A DNA stretch of 64,000 nucleotides from Desmodus rotundus (GCF_022682495.2 NC_071396.1:26533735-26597734); one strand, 5' to 3'. Shown: positions 1 to 12,919, counted from the stretch's first letter. Program-made: numbers and translations. Notes: a model not told the origin generated them from the sequence alone.

Positions 1-415
1 CCCCAGGTCCCCTCCCATCTGGCAACCACCAGTTTGTTCTCTGTGCCTACGTGTCTGTTTCTGTTTTGCTTGTTTGTATATTTTGCTTATTTATTTTGTC
101 TTTTAGAGTCCACATAGAAGTGAATCTCTATGGTACTTGTCTTTCTCTGCCTGATTTATTTCACTAAGCCTAATACACTCTAGGTCCATCTCTGCTGTTG
201 CAAACGGTGAGATTCATCCTTTTTGATGGCTGAGTAATATTCCATTGTGTAAATGCACCACATCTTCATGCGTTCATCTATTGAGGGGCCCTTAGATTGC
301 TTCTGTATCTTGACTATTGTAAATAACACTGCAGTGAACACAGGTGTGCCTACATCTTTTCAAAATAGTGTTTTGGATTCCTTTGGCTAAATACTCAGAA
401 GGGAAGTTGTCCTAC
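1..415 (-). mobile_element. L1 3' UTR (reverse), cut by window edge
   Basis: TTATTTCACTAAGCCTAATA, GGCTGAGTAATATTCCATTG and GACTATTGTAAATAACACTG are the reverse complement of the mammalian L1 tail. The adjoining 1-100 section matches the 3' UTR part also seen at 40200-40340. Confidence 0.88.
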
Positions 416-2490
416 AAGTTTTAGAGAAGGTTTGGTCTTGGTGCTGCCGTTCCCCTTTTGCAGTTGCCCGTTGTCCACTTTCCCCATCAGAGTCCTGGGC
501 ATTGAGATCTTTCTTCTTTTACCTCCCTCTCGGGCCCTCTCACATCTGTGCCACATCCCAGCCTGATTCTGATGACTGCTGGGACTCCTCGGTCTCAGTT
601 CTTTCCTTGCCTTTGACGTGTCTTGTAATTTTTGTTGAGAGCTAGATATTTGTGTGAGGCATTGGGAACTGAGTGTGAGAACGCATGTTACCCAGCTAGC
701 TGTGGGGCTGTGTCTAACGTTTGTTGTAGACGTGGGCACCAGAGGCCTCGAATCTCCTTCATGTTTTTGTCTTGGCTCCTCTCTTGGCTTTGTGGCTGTC
801 CCTGTATTCCTCCTCTTCCAGATTCTGTGTCTTCCAGCTCTGCAGCTATCACTGTCGTCCTTGGCTTTGAACTTGAGTATCCTTGGCTTGACGACAGGGT
901 ATGGGGAGAGGAACATCCTGTTACCTTCTGGTGAAGTGCCATTCTTCATGGGCCAGAATCTCCTGGCTGTGGCTGTCGCCCGTGTTTCTATCCCTGCCCT
1001 CTCCCCCGCCCCCCTGCCACTTTCCCTGGCTACAGGATTCCCAATACCTGTCCACAAAGCCCTCTCCTGTTTTCCTCTTTTGGTGACACAGGAAGGCTTA
1101 AGTGAGGATGAATTCCCTTCCCCAAGCTCGGACGAGGTTTCAGAGTGGAGCTCCGGTGGGGGTGCTGCTTCCTGTGGGGCACAGGCCTCTGGAGAAGGCT
1201 TGGGTTGAGCTTCATAGTGACCATGTTTCTCCTCCCCCTTCTAACCAACCGGCTGTTATAAAGTCGGGGTTCCCACTCCCCCTGTCAGGTTTGGTAATTT
1301 GCCAGAATGACTCAGAGCTCAGGAAAGCGTTATCACACAAGGTTCAAATCAGGACCAGCCCAAAGAAGAAATCCATAGGGAGAGGTCTGCCAGGGCTCTG
1401 GACGCAGAAGTCCAGTTCCTTGGGACAGGGGATGCTCCTGGCACTTCGACGACCAACCAGGAGAACTCCCCCGCACCTCTGTGTCCCGAGTTTTTCCTGG
1501 GGTCGACGGCACGGCTGCTTGAATCTGGGACCACAGTGGCTGTGGGGGTCCCAATGGGCGGACCCCCCAACAGGTCAGGCAGATAGCAGATGCAGCAAAG
1601 CCCACTCCTCCCGTCACGGGGCTGACCTTTCCGTCCTGACTGCTACCATGGACGAGCTCCTGGCACTGTGCAGTGACCTCGCCAGGAGTCCCGGTCACTT
1701 TGCTGCGTCATCTGTTTGCCGTCTCTGCGTCCATCTTTCTCACAGTTCTGTGGCTTTGTCATCTTCGAGCCCCTGGCCGCCTGACCCTGCAGGGGTTAGC
1801 TAGCTATTCCCTAGAATAAAACGTTCCTCATGTCTGAGTTTCTTATTCAGGGATGCCTTAGTGGCACTGTGCCAGCCCGCTCTGCCTGGATCGCTATTAA
1901 AAGAAGTACAACTGCCGAAATCAGTTTCCGAGGGGCCGGGGCTCTCTGTCCAGCGCTGCTCTTCTCAAGCGGCTGGCACCTGCTCTTTTCAGTCCTGGGT
2001 ATTGCTCATGGGAATCATAAAGACCCTGGGGATATAACTCTTCTGGGCTAAACTGTCGTTCTTTGAGGAAAGCCTCATCAGCCATGAAATAACCAAGAGG
2101 GATGACATATACCCTGTCCTTGCTGAGCCCAAATGGAGAAGTCCTATCAGCCCTGTGGCCTATTGTTCTGGAAATCTTTGCTGAGATAGGGCAATCTGAA
2201 GTAAGCAATGAGTAAGATCGATATCCAAATCGGAGGTTGTGACATGAAGCAGGAATACGACCTTCCTTGAAATAGAAACTAGAAATAAAGCTTATCGAAA
2301 GTGTACAACTATCTAGACTGGAAATTACATCGGGAATTTATTCATAAACATCAGTATGGCTTTTGCGTTTTGAGGGATTTGATAGCCAATTTTTTCCTCA
2401 TGAAATTCTATATATCTTGTCAATTGCTTCAGCCTTCTCAGAGTTAGATGCTTGAGTGCATCGGAAATAAGATAGAATAGCTTATTTCAG
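416..2490. other. 3' flank of CHRNA7, no gene recognised
   Basis: About 2 kb with long but unconserved open frames. The section 560-660 around TTGTAATTTTTGTTGAGAGC resembles L1 3' UTR sequence and may extend the L1 at 1-415. No start context, domain or splice pattern supports a gene. Confidence 0.5.
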
Positions 2491-2698
2491 CCATGGCTGG
2501 TGTGGCTCAGTGGATTGAGTGCCGACCTGTGAACCAGAGGGTCGCTGGTTGGATTCCCAGTCAGGGCACATGCCTGGGCTGCGGGCCAGGTCCCCAGTAG
2601 GGGGCACAGGAAAGGCAACCACACATTGATGTTCTCTCTCTCTCTCTCTCCCTCCCTTCCCCTCTCTCTAAAAATAAATAAATAGGATTTTTAAAAAA
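2491..2698 (+). mobile_element. VES-type SINE
   Basis: CCATGGCTGGTGTGGCTCAG head, GGTTGGATTCCCAGTCAGGG, CCCCAGTAGGGGGCACAGGA, tail AAAATAAATAAATAGG. Target-site duplication ATAGCTTATTTCAG / ATAGCTTATTTTAG at 2477-2490 and 2699-2712. Confidence 0.96.
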
Positions 2699-3170
2699 TA
2701 GCTTATTTTAGCCTAGCACTGAAGAGTACAGAACAGAAACATCTCTTTATAGCAGACAATCAAAATAGGTTTATATTGATGTAAATGCATATGTATCGAT
2801 TAATATGTCTAAATAATGATGTAGACAAACCAGAACAAGCTCACTTATATATTTTTTCATCTTGGGAAAAGGCAAAATAGACTCTGGCAACACTTGGCAG
2901 TCAGTGTGGAAGGTATGTAAGTCTTGCTGAGAGGCTATATTTATTTTAATTAGCTTAGTATTGCGGGGCTTATGGTGACATCTTTTTGGCTGCCATTCAT
3001 TTTCTCGTTGGGTGGCCGTGAGGAAGTTATCTGCTCTTCCTGTGTTCTGTAACCTGGAAATGTACCGTCTTTTCAAAGGGTTATTGAGAAGGGGAGAAGT
3101 GACAGGTGCTTAGCATGGTACCTGGCACAAACAGATCATGTAAATGAATGGGAGCTTTCAGAAGCACTTT

Positions 3171-3375
3171 TTTAAAAAAGATTTCATTTATTTTGTGTTT
3201 AGAGAGGAGAAGGGAGGAAGAGAAGGAGAGAAACATCATTGTGCGGTTGCCTCTCGAGTGCCCCCTGCTGGGGACCTGGCCTGCAACCCAGGCATGTGCC
3301 CTGACTGGGAATCGAACCAGCGACCCTTTGGTTCACAGGCTGGCGCTCAATCCACCAAGCCACACCAGCCAGGGC
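3171..3375 (-). mobile_element. VES-type SINE
   Basis: TAAAAAAGATTTCATTTATT tail side, CCCCCTGCTGGGGACCTGGC, GGGAATCGAACCAGCGACCC and head ACACCAGCCAGGGC. Target-site duplication CAGAAGCACTT / CAGAAGTACTT. Confidence 0.96.
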
Positions 3376-5330
3376 CAGAAGTACTTCTAAAAAGGCTAAT
3401 TGGTTTCTAGGTGTCAGAACACCCACCTTGCTTTATAAAATGAGTTCCTAAAGTAGAGCTGAAGCAGAGTTAGAAATTGGATACCCAAATGACTTTTGGC
3501 ATCTGAGTTTGTCGCCGCTGTCCACTGAGTGCTCCGGAAGTCCCCATCGTTAGTGTGTGGCTGCATGCTCATGTGCACATGCATTTTGTGGCCAAATAAA
3601 CGAGTCTGATGATGTGCGAAGTGACAAGGCCTTCCAGCTGCTAGATGTGTCCTTGAGAATTTTTTAGATTTTCAATTGGCTTTTTTTGTTTCTTGCTTCT
3701 TACTCATAATTCCTATTCCTACATTTCTTTTTTTGTATTTTATTTCATCTTTATCATATTTTTTACATTACCTTTGAGTCTCCTTATGCCCCCCTCCCCC
3801 CATTGCTAGTAGGGGGAGAGGGAAGGGAGGGGGGGAGAATTTTTTTTTGGTTAAGACATCCAAAGGATTCGCTGGACCTCACCTTCTCCGGGGGAGCTGA
3901 GAACAAAGCTGGTTCCACATACAGACGAGTCCAGAGACACTGAAATAAGCCCAAATTGGCTCATGAGCTCCCTCGTTGCCCTCTCTTGCTTGATTCTGCC
4001 TCTCTGAACATTAGAGATGGTTGATGGTTGAACGTTGTGTGAGAGTTTCCAGGCTTTTAGCTGATGACCTCCCTTAGGGCTGCCACTGCAACAGGACAGA
4101 GGCTGCAAAGCAGCATGAAGCACCTGTGACCTAGCCCGCCTGTGTGTGGGACAGTGCACAGCCACACACACGCAGGTGCGACTCCGGAGATGCAGGAGTG
4201 AAGCCCTCCAACACCTACCACCCTACTGGCGTCGGCTCCTCCTCTCTCTAACCCTAACGTGGGCGCATTTCCACTCCTCTGGGAGGCCCTGGCCTCCCTC
4301 CTCAAGTCCTGGATCTCACCCCCCGGGGTGTGCTCCAGACCTCCCCTTGCATTCCCCACCCATATTCTGCATTTCCATTGAGAAGCAAACCATAAGCCCC
4401 CAACCCACAAGCCCTTCACCCCCTCCTTCCCCACCCTCCATTCATTCCCTTCCCGTGAAGAGTGAGGGGCCAGCATTTGTTCCCTCCCGTTCGTTCTGAG
4501 CACTGCATTCGCCCCTGAGTCTGCTGCAGGCCGGAGGGATCTCGGTGACCCCCACAGAGCCGGGGGGAGGGACCCACCTGTCCTCACCTCACATGATGAC
4601 ACAGCAGCATTTGATGTGCTCAACTGCGTTTGAATGCCCACACACTTTTCTCTCTTGTTTTCCATCGCCCATCCCTCTTCTGGCTCCCCCCACCCCCTGC
4701 ACCCTCTCCATCTCCACCTCCACCCCACCGCAGATGTGGGGTTCCTCTGGACCTGGTGAGGGGCCCTGTTCTATTTCTTTCTTCCTAGATCACCACGGGG
4801 TTTTCAATGGGCTGCAAAGGCTGATGCCCCTTGTTTTATGTGTCTGGCCATAGCTCTGTTCAAGCTTCCGTCTGGCATAGCTAATGTCGCCTTCATCGAT
4901 TTACGGAGTTCTGATCCTCGGTGTGGACAAAAAAATGAGCTCTCGTTCCCCCTCCTTCCTGGATCTTTTTCATCTCAGTCAGCACTGTGACTGCCCACCT
5001 GGATGTTCAAGCTAGAAATACAGGAAAAGCTTTGACTCCTGTTCAAGTCTACCTGTCTGTCGGTGCCGCCCACGTGACCTCCAGCGTTCCCATCCACTTG
5101 TCCCCGCTCCGCCCAGGTCGGCAGCATCTCTGCCAGCATCACTGCGGCGGCCTTCTAAGTGTCCTCTTCCACAGACGCCCTACGCTCCGTTCTCCCTATC
5201 ATAACCATGGCAACCTTCCCAAAACCGAAACCCGATGTGACCTGTGCTATGCTTTAAGTCTTCCAATCATTCGTTGCTGTGTTGTTTCCTTTTCTGGGAA
5301 TCTGAATTCATTGCAACTTATATTGATGGC
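3376..5330. other. 3' flank, mostly unique sequence
   Basis: No gene found. The part 3715-3810 (TTTTACATTACCTTTGAGTC then CCCCCCTCCCCCC) may be an old L1 3' end in reverse. CT-rich DNA spans 4240-4740. Confidence 0.4.
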
Positions 5331-5500
5331 TTTTTTTTTTTAATGAGATGAAATGAATTGGGGTGACATCGTTTAGTAAAGTTATACAGGTTTCGAGTGT
5401 ACGATTCTATGATGCATCATCGATATATTGCACTGTGTGCCCACCGCCCAAAGTCAAATCTGCTTCCCTTACCATATATTTGACCCCTTTTACCTTCCTA
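5331..5500 (-). mobile_element. L1 3' terminus (reverse), with T-tail
   Basis: Starts with T11 (the poly-A tail in reverse) then GAATTGGGGTGACATCGTTT, AGTTATACAGGTTTCGAGTG and CCACCGCCCAAAGTCAAATC. The SINE at 5501 inserted within it. Confidence 0.8.
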
Positions 5501-5708
5501 TTTTAAAAAAGATTTTATTTATTTATTCTAGAGAGAGGGCAAGGGAGGGAGAGAGAGAGAGAGAAACATCGATTAGGTGCCTCCCGCACGCCCCCTTTAT
5601 CAGGGACTGAACCGGCAGCCCAGGCGTGTGCCCTGATGGGGAATCAAACTGGCGACCCTTCGCTGCCTGGGAGGATGCCCAACCCATTGAGCCACACTGG
5701 TCAGGGCT
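5501..5708 (-). mobile_element. VES-type SINE
   Basis: TTTTAAAAAAGATTTTATTT tail side, GGGGAATCAAACTGGCGACC, head CACACTGGTCAGGGC. Target-site duplication TACCTTCCT / TACCCTCCT. Confidence 0.95.
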
Positions 5709-6110
5709 ACCCTCCTGTTGTTAAAAATCCATAGTTTATTGTTTTTCCTGAGAAGACCTTGAATGATCTCCCCCATATTCACTCCTTTGACTTCCTTTTA
5801 TACAACTGACTCTTTCCATGACTACCTTTGATATAACAGAAGTTCTTCTGATCCATTCACTCAGCGAGGTCTGGAGGAAGCTCTGAACTTTTGTAGGAAA
5901 GAGCAGCCGTGAGGCAGAGGCAGGGCTCGCGTCCGTCTGGGTGCATCCTCAGTGAGCGCCCATGCGCCGACTCCTTGCCTCACTTAAAGGAAGGTCCCAA
6001 GGGTCCCGTGGCAGATGAGGGGTAGGCGACAAGGCACATGCACCTGAAGAGCATGTTTTTTCCAGCTGTATACTTTTAAAAATGCGTTTTCTTTTTAATT
6101 TTTTTCTTTT

Positions 6111-6325
6111 TTATTTAATCCTCACCTGAGGATATGTTTTATTGATTTTAGAGAGAGAGGAAGGGAGGGGGAGGGGGAGTGGGAAGGAGAAAGAGAGAAA
6201 GAGACATAGATGTGAGAGAGAAACATCGATCAGTTGCCCCTCATATGCACCCCGACCAGGGCTCGAACCTGCAACCTTTGGTGCTTGGGATGGTGCTCCA
6301 AACCACTGACCCACCTGGCCAGGGC
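6111..6325 (-). mobile_element. VES-type SINE
   Basis: AATCCTCACCTGAGGATATG tail side, GAGAGAGAAACATCGATCAG, CAGGGCTCGAACCTGCAACC, head CCACCTGGCCAGGGC. Confidence 0.95.
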
Positions 6326-7716
6326 CCAAAGCATTATTTTTAAAGCCACGCTCCCCAAATCCTTTAGTATTGGAAATGGGCCGCGAGCATTCCTTTAGTC
6401 CAGCTCATCGTCCAGCCCACCCCACCCCCGCCCCCACCCTCACCCCATCCCCCCCCCCATGAGGGCGCTGAAGCAGGCACATTGCGTCACCAGAGAAATG
6501 CTGGGGGTCAGATTGAGGATGATCAGGTTCACCAGTGTCCAGGGACATATTTTGCCTTTTCAATGAAATTTAAATGAATTTTAAAAATTGGAAATGGAAT
6601 TATTAGCCACCAATACCAAACCATTTATAGTTACGTGTATTCGATAGATTTTTAAAGTACGTGTGATAAGAGAACTATTTTCATTATCCATCTTATTGCA
6701 TCCATCGTCTGCTTTTGAAAACTTTGCCCGACCACAAGGTGGCGGCAATGCACCCACTACGAGGACAGTAGGGGGTGAACTACTGTCCCCTTAAAACTTC
6801 ACTGGATACCAGCCAGGTTCTGCTTATTAATCAAACAGACTGCAGCAATTGGCTATACATCTGAAATACGTTCTCCCTTCATAGGATTTATTCATGAACT
6901 TGGATTATGTCCTGTGAACTTGGATTGTGTCCTGTGAAATTTCTTTTGAGGTCGGTGGTGGGTAGGAGCAATATTATTCTAATACACAAGCACAAGGTTG
7001 CCCTGATCACAGACACTCGGAGAACGTCTTCCCCTGGGGGGTGGCCACAGCAGGTGCCCAAGCGAGAAATAGATACTGGCCAGCCGGTGAGGGCACGGGC
7101 CACCCATCACAGGGACCATGCTTCGGATCCTTCTTCCGAAATCGGGGACCCGCTCTCTGCTTGTCTCTGCATTTGCAAGGATGTGCAGAACATCGGCACC
7201 GTGTCTGATGAGCAGCAAGGCTGGCCTGAAGGGTCACGCCATACTGGGGACAGTAGCTGATGTTCATCGAGCACTGCCCACCGAGCCATGGGCACGTACG
7301 TCGCCGTTTAATCCTCCTGGCACCTGCAGAACGCGTTCCGTGATATCGCTGCTTTCTGGACGAAGAACGCGATCTATTGGCAGAGTGTCAAGTGACAGGT
7401 AGTGAGAAGCCACTCTGGATTCTGGCCCCGGAGTGCAATGTCTCTCTTGCGTCAAAGCCGAGCTTTTGTGTAAGTATTCGTGTGTGTGTGTCTCCCCCCC
7501 GCGCCCCACCCCCCGACACCTTGTGTTTCTGCCCCGGAATCAGGAAATGTGAATAACGTTTCAAAGATCTCGACTCAAGTTGGAAGGTCCTCATTACATA
7601 CATAGTATTTAGAATCAATTCGCTCAGGGACATCGTCGTCTGCCATCTTTACTGTGCCGGAGCTTTTCGATACAGGCCTTCAGCGATAAAATGCACAAAA
7701 TAGTCCTGCACAGCTG
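6326..7716. other. 3' flank, unique sequence
   Basis: No gene recognised. A 20-bp tandem duplication lies at 6898-6937. The rest is mixed AT/GC sequence without repeats I recognise. Confidence 0.45.
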
Positions 7717-7824
7717 TGTTTTATGGGACTTATTGGGGTGACTTTGGTTAATAAAATTATATAGGTCTCAGGTGTACAATTCTATATAATACATCATCTG
7801 TATATTGTGTTGTGTGTTCACCAG
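7717..7824 (-). mobile_element. L1 3' UTR fragment (reverse)
   Basis: TATTGGGGTGACTTTGGTTA, ATTATATAGGTCTCAGGTGT and GTTGTGTGTTCACCAG match the L1 end at 5331 and were interrupted by the SINE at 7825. Confidence 0.8.
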
Positions 7825-7992
7825 TTTTTTTAACCCTCACCTCAGGGATGCTGATGAAGGGAGAGAGAGCGAAACAGCGACGTGAGAGAGAAACATCAGT
7901 TGGTTGCCTCCCGCAGGTGCCCCAACTGGGGTCAAACCCGCCCCCTTTTGGTGTAGGGGACAATGCTTCAACCAGCGGAGCCGCCCGGCCCT
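7825..7992 (-). mobile_element. VES-type SINE
   Basis: TTTAACCCTCACCTCAGGGA tail side, AGAAACATCAGTTGGTTGCC, AACTGGGGTCAAACCCGCC, head GCCGCCCGGCCCTGG. Confidence 0.9.
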
Positions 7993-9830
7993 GGAGGCGG
8001 GACCCGGGACGTCTCCCCAGGTGTGAGGTTGCATTTTTACCGTCTCTGTACAGGTTAGTCTGAGCAGGCAGGTGCTCACAGGAAAGGGGAGCCGACAATG
8101 GCCAAGGGGGCCTCCGCGGACTCAGCCCTGGTTGCAAAGTGGAAGCTGCGTGGGTTAAGGAGCTGCCTTGTCTTATAGGCTCGGTGTCCCTGACCACAGA
8201 TGGCAGCATAGGGGGGACCTGGGCACACCTGGGTATCGGCTCCCGCCAGCCACCCCCTCCTCTGTCCCAGCCCCTCTGCAGTAAGTTCAGCCTCCATCAG
8301 TTCTTACTCCTCACGCGTCTTCATCCAGCCTGCCAACGCTTCAGTCTCTCTACAAACTGCAGTCGGGGTAATGAGCACATTATAGAATATAAATCAGATC
8401 ACCCCGCCCCCTCCTGAAACTCCTCCCTGCCTCCCCATTCCTTACGGGACACATTGGAAATCAAAATGTGCATGCCAAGGAATGCCCCTTCCCCATTCGT
8501 CCAGCCTCTGCTCCTCCCAGCAGTCACCACGAGGCAAATGCACATGGCGCTCACCGTCTGCAGTGCCGGCGGGTGTTCCGCACCCCGGCGCCCACGCACC
8601 CACCGACCACTGCCAGCCCAGCCTCAAAGCCGCCCGCAGCTGCACGCGTCCAGAAGTCCCCTGGCTGGTTGTGCCTCCCAGTCTGCAAGGGGAGCCCCTG
8701 GAGGGTTGGCCAGTCTTCGTTTCTGCGCTTTCCACTGTGCACAGTGCCTTCTTTCTCACGGGATTCCGTAAACACGGTGTGGGAGTTGCCATCCTTTACC
8801 GCCCCCAGCCAAAGCCCTGCTGGATTTTCAGTGCGCGCCAGGCTCCAAGCCACCCTTCCCGGCGTCCTCCCGTGGCTGCTCCGTGGGGCAGGGCCCAGAC
8901 CAGCCGCGCGGCCACCTGGCGTGTGTTCTGTGCCTCGGCTTCCTCTTCTCTTAGATGAATCGACGCCCCTAAAGGCACCATGAAAACTGTAAACTCTATC
9001 CCTTGCTTTTAGAATGGTTCTTGAAGGGTGAAAGAAAAAAAAAAAACCCTACGTTTCTGGAGACTCTGATTTGGCTTTTATCCCCCGTGAATAACTGAAT
9101 TCTTAAACATCACGCTCTGCAGGGGGACGTAAAAGCAAGTTCACATCCACATCTGTGGGACTGAGAGCATAAGGACATAGAGGTCACTTGCTGATTAATA
9201 ATTGAGAGTCTGTGCTGGAATTTTCCAGAACCATCCTTCTTGCCAAAGACCTTGACATCCTGCAGCAAAGAGGTGAGCACATGCTATTAAATTTTTTATT
9301 AGACTGTCAGCCTGTGTACCCACTCTAAAACATGTAGCCCATAAAAACATACTTTAGTTCTCTTTAGCTGACTTGATACAATTTCCTTCAGTGCTGCTGA
9401 CTTACAGTTAATGCCCTTTTCTACACTTATGTCCAAAAAAAGCAGGAGAAACACGGTGAAGCAGGCCATATTGTAAAATGGAAAGCATCAAAGGGTAACA
9501 TAATTGAGGTCCTGAGTCACCCCCCACCCCCCAAATAAAGAGCAAAGCAGAGTGGCCTTCATGTGATGTGGGATCTGTCTGCAGTGTTTTACTTCTGAAC
9601 CTTGTCAAGCAATAGGAAACTCATTAGCTTTTATTGCTGAACCAAAAGATCATAAATAGTATCTGTAGCTGTGGGGGGCGGAAAGGAGCTGTATTTGTAT
9701 GAGGCAAGGAGTTTGTGCTCGTCACAGGGGACAGATGCACGACAGGTCACCCCTGGGACCCATCTCCCGCGAGGTATTGGTGTTGATGGACAGAGAATCC
9801 ACCCATTGCCACTGCTTTAAAAAAATTTGT
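7993..9830. other. 3' flank, unique sequence
   Basis: No gene. The part 8380-8480 (AAATCAGATCACCCCGCCCC, CTCCTGAAACTCCTCCCTGC) resembles an ancient interspersed repeat of the 'GATCATGTCACTCC' type that I cannot name. The part 9000-9800 is AT-richer. Confidence 0.4.
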
Positions 9831-10038
9831 TTTTATCCTCATCTGAGGACACTCTTTCATTGCTTTTAGAGAGAGAGAGGAAGGGAGAGAGAGAGGGAAA
9901 CATCGATTGGTCACCTCCTATACGCACCCCAACAAGTGATCGAACTCTCAAGCTGGGTACATGCCCTGACCGGGAATCGAACACTCCGCCTTTCGGTCTA
10001 TGGGATGATGTTCCAACCCTCTGAGCCACAACATCCTG
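9831..10038 (-). mobile_element. VES-type SINE, variant with two box-B-like motifs
   Basis: TTATCCTCATCTGAGGACAC tail side, AAGTGATCGAACTCTCAAGC then ACCGGGAATCGAACACTCCG, head CACAACATCCTGGG (mutated). Confidence 0.9.
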
Positions 10039-10300
10039 GGTTCTTTCCCTGTCTTACTGTTGCAGTTGAACAACAGAGCCAGGTCTTGAAGGAAGCCAGC
10101 CCTCTGCAAGTTTGAGCAGTCATTATAATCCTCCTCCTCCTCGTGATAAAATATTCTGGGTAGCCGTTGTTGTGTTTAAACAGATAAAGGAAGGAAAGAT
10201 CGCATCAGAAATGCAGTGCTTAACTCTGTCGCTGCAAAACGCCGAATTTGAGCATCCTTTGTCTCTGCTATTCCTGAGCCCCACTGCTGACTTCTCTTTT

Positions 10301-10512
10301 TAAAAAAAGATTTTATTTATTTATTTATTTTTAGAGAGGGGGAAGGGAGGGAGAAAGAGAGGGAGAGAGACATCAATGTATGGTTGCCTCTTGTGCGCCC
10401 CCTACTGGGGACCTGGCCTGCAACCCAGGCATGTGCCCTGAGTGGGAATCAAACCAGTGACCTTTCAGTTCGCTGGCCGGCACTCAGTACACTGAGCCAC
10501 ACCAGTGAGGGC
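10301..10512 (-). mobile_element. VES-type SINE
   Basis: TTTAAAAAAAGATTTTATTT tail side, CCCCCTACTGGGGACCTGGC, GTGGGAATCAAACCAGTGAC, head CACACCAGTGAGGGC. Confidence 0.96.
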
Positions 10513-10892
10513 AAAAAATGGCCAGAATTTTAAAGGCAAAGCTGTGACACTTTAACTTACAGCTACGGTGACATAAAATGTTGTTCTCCGGCACCTGAGA
10601 TCGCAGGCTTTGAACCTCCCCGCCTACCTGCCCACACAAAGCAGGGCACAGACAAGGGAGGAAGGTGGGCCGGCCATTGCCAGGGGGCGTCTTAGCAGGT
10701 GGCACGGGGTGGGGAATGGGGCCAAAGGGTGTGAAACAAAACCAAGTAAGTGCCCAGGTTAGTGAGGGACCTTGACCTGAGGTCCAAAGGAGGATTAATG
10801 ACCAAAGAAACACAGAACAGCAATGGCAGATCCACACTGAGCCCGCGCTGGGTGTCGGGCAGCATGCTGACTCTGGCATTATATATATATAG

Positions 10893-10928
<36 letters not shown>

Positions 10929-11119
10929 GTACACACATATATAATAAATGTTCAGCTAATGAAACAGTAACCCCAATCCCACTGCTCATAACAACTTGAC
11001 TCCTTATGTGACATTGTAGAATGGTGCGCTATTAATCAATATAAACTGATGGAATATTAAATGGAATTTCGAATGCAAGTCTCTGGGAATCTCTTTATTT
11101 TAGTTTTCTTTGCTTAGAA
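10513..11119. other. 3' flank with a TG microsatellite
   Basis: Unique sequence apart from a (TATA)n to (TG)n microsatellite at 10882-10940. No gene. Confidence 0.5.
10882..10940. repeat. (TA)n-(TG)n compound microsatellite
   Basis: ATATATATATAG, then about 14 uninterrupted GT dinucleotides, GCGTGTGTACACACATATAT. Confidence 0.93.
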
Positions 11120-11300
11120 AAATAGTTTGGTATTTTTCAAGCACCGTTGCCGTAGAGTACTGGTTTCCGAGCTACAGCATAGTGATTAGGCGTTTCCATC
11201 CCTTACAGAGTGACCACCTCGGTGAGTCCCATAGCCACCTGGCACCGTGCATGGCTATGACAGTGGTGTGGGCTTTAAGGAGAATATCTGATAGTGCTTT
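11120..11300 (-). mobile_element. L1 3' UTR fragment (reverse)
   Basis: AGCTACAGCATAGTGATTAG, TTTCCATCCCTTACAGAGTG and ACCTGGCACCGTGCATGGCT match an internal L1 3' UTR block known from several mammal L1s. Confidence 0.65.
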
Positions 11301-11474
11301 TTTTCCGTATTTGTCTCTTTCCTAAAGTAGTACGTGACGCAGTGTGGGAGGGAACAATTTCGACTGAGTCTTGCTGTTGTTTTAAAGATGGCTGAATTAT
11401 ACCTTATTTAAATCTCATGCTGTCGATTGACTCCCTTTTCAGATCTTCTTTTGCATGGATTGTGTGTGTTCTTA

Positions 11475-11696
11475 TTTTTATAATCCTCACTCAAGGATGT
11501 GTTTATTGATTTTAAAGAGAGAGAGAAGGGGAGAGAAATATCGATGTGAGAGAGAAATATTGATCAGTTGCCTCCTGTGTGTGCCTCCGCCTGGGATTGA
11601 GCCTGCAATCCAGGTATGTGCCTGACCAGGGATCGAACCTGTGACCTTTTGGTGTATGGGGCAATGCTCCAACCAACTGAGCCACCCAGCCAGGGC
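11475..11696 (-). mobile_element. VES-type SINE, variant with two box-B-like motifs
   Basis: ATAATCCTCACTCAAGGATG tail side, CCTGGGATTGAGCCTGCAAT and ACCAGGGATCGAACCTGTGA, head CCACCCAGCCAGGGC. Confidence 0.95.
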
Positions 11697-12275
11697 AGGA
11701 TGGTGCTTCTTCTTGATTCTATATTGAGTGCCAGACCTGCTGGAGCCACTCCATGAATGACCACAGAAGGGACCCATAGAGACGCCCAGCCCATCTTAGC
11801 ACATAGAGACAGCAGCTTTCCCAGCCCAGCACGGGCCAAAGGCACAGAATAAAAACCACAAGACCATCAAGAAAAAAATAAATAGGTGTGGCTTTTCCTC
11901 ACTCCCATTCGGCTTCCTTGAAGAAGAGATGGCTTCCAGAAGGCCGGGCACTTTCTGCCTGTCCCCCAGAGACACCCTGGGGACTCAGTTCAGTTCCTGC
12001 ATACACTGTTGATGAGAGGAAAACGTGTTTCTGGGGAGCTCTTTCGAGCGGCAGCCGCTTTCTCGGGTGACCTGGTGCCGTGTCAATAAAGCGTCCAGCC
12101 CACACACTCCCCAGCGGTCAATAAACGGTGCCGGCGGGAACCACCACACACTGTGCTCCTGGGGCCGCCTTGCTGAAAGTCCCTGACGCAACACTTTTCC
12201 GCAGGAGTTCTGCCTCGTTCAGCATTGTTCCCGTGGAGCTGGCCAGCCTGAACACCAAGGTCCTTAAAGGCTCTT

Positions 12276-12508
12276 TAAAAAAAAATTTTTTTAACCCTCG
12301 CCCAAGGATATGTTTATTGATTTTACAGACAGAGGAACAGAGAGAGAGAAATCTCAAAGTGAAAGAGAAACATCAGTTGGTTGCCTCCCACATGCACCTG
12401 GCCAGGATCGAACCCAAAACCTAGGTACGTGGTCTGACCGGGAATCAAACCTGCGACCCTTTGATGCGCGGGATGATGCTCCAACCAACTGAGCCACCCA
12501 GCCAGGGC
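12276..12508 (-). mobile_element. VES-type SINE, variant with two box-B-like motifs
   Basis: TTTTAACCCTCGCCCAAGGA tail side, CAGGATCGAACCCAAAACC and ACCGGGAATCAAACCTGCGA, head CACCCAGCCAGGGC. Target-site duplication AAGGCTCTT on both sides. Confidence 0.96.
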
Positions 12509-12919
12509 AAGGCTCTTCTGGCTGCTGTCCCCCTTTCATGGTACGCAAGTGATGAGATCGCAGGCTGGTCCTCAGAGAACTGCGGTTACATCGCATCTCT
12601 AAAACCTGGTTCATTTCTACTCCGCTTCCAAGTCTGTGGAAGAAATCAAATACGCTCGCTCTGCCTGGCTATCAGATTCAGGTTGTCTCCACCCCCGCCA
12701 TCCAATCCAAAGGCTCCAGTTGAAGAGCCTCTGAAAGGCTGCCATGAAGCCTTTTTCTCCTGTCAATGATCTCTCTGAGTATTATGTTTGGGAGACTTGG
12801 TTTCATAACTGTATCAACACTCTTATTCTGGAATTTCCAGAGCCAGTTCTTCAGCAAGGCTTCTCAAGCAAGTGTGTGCAAGTCATGTGCTATTCATACA
12901 TCTGCTAACAAGAAGATTA

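Noticed and set aside
1102..1803. 233-codon plus-strand open frame in the 3' flank
   Set aside because: Low-complexity Pro/Ser/Arg composition from GC-rich DNA, no domain, no homologous feel, no splice structure.
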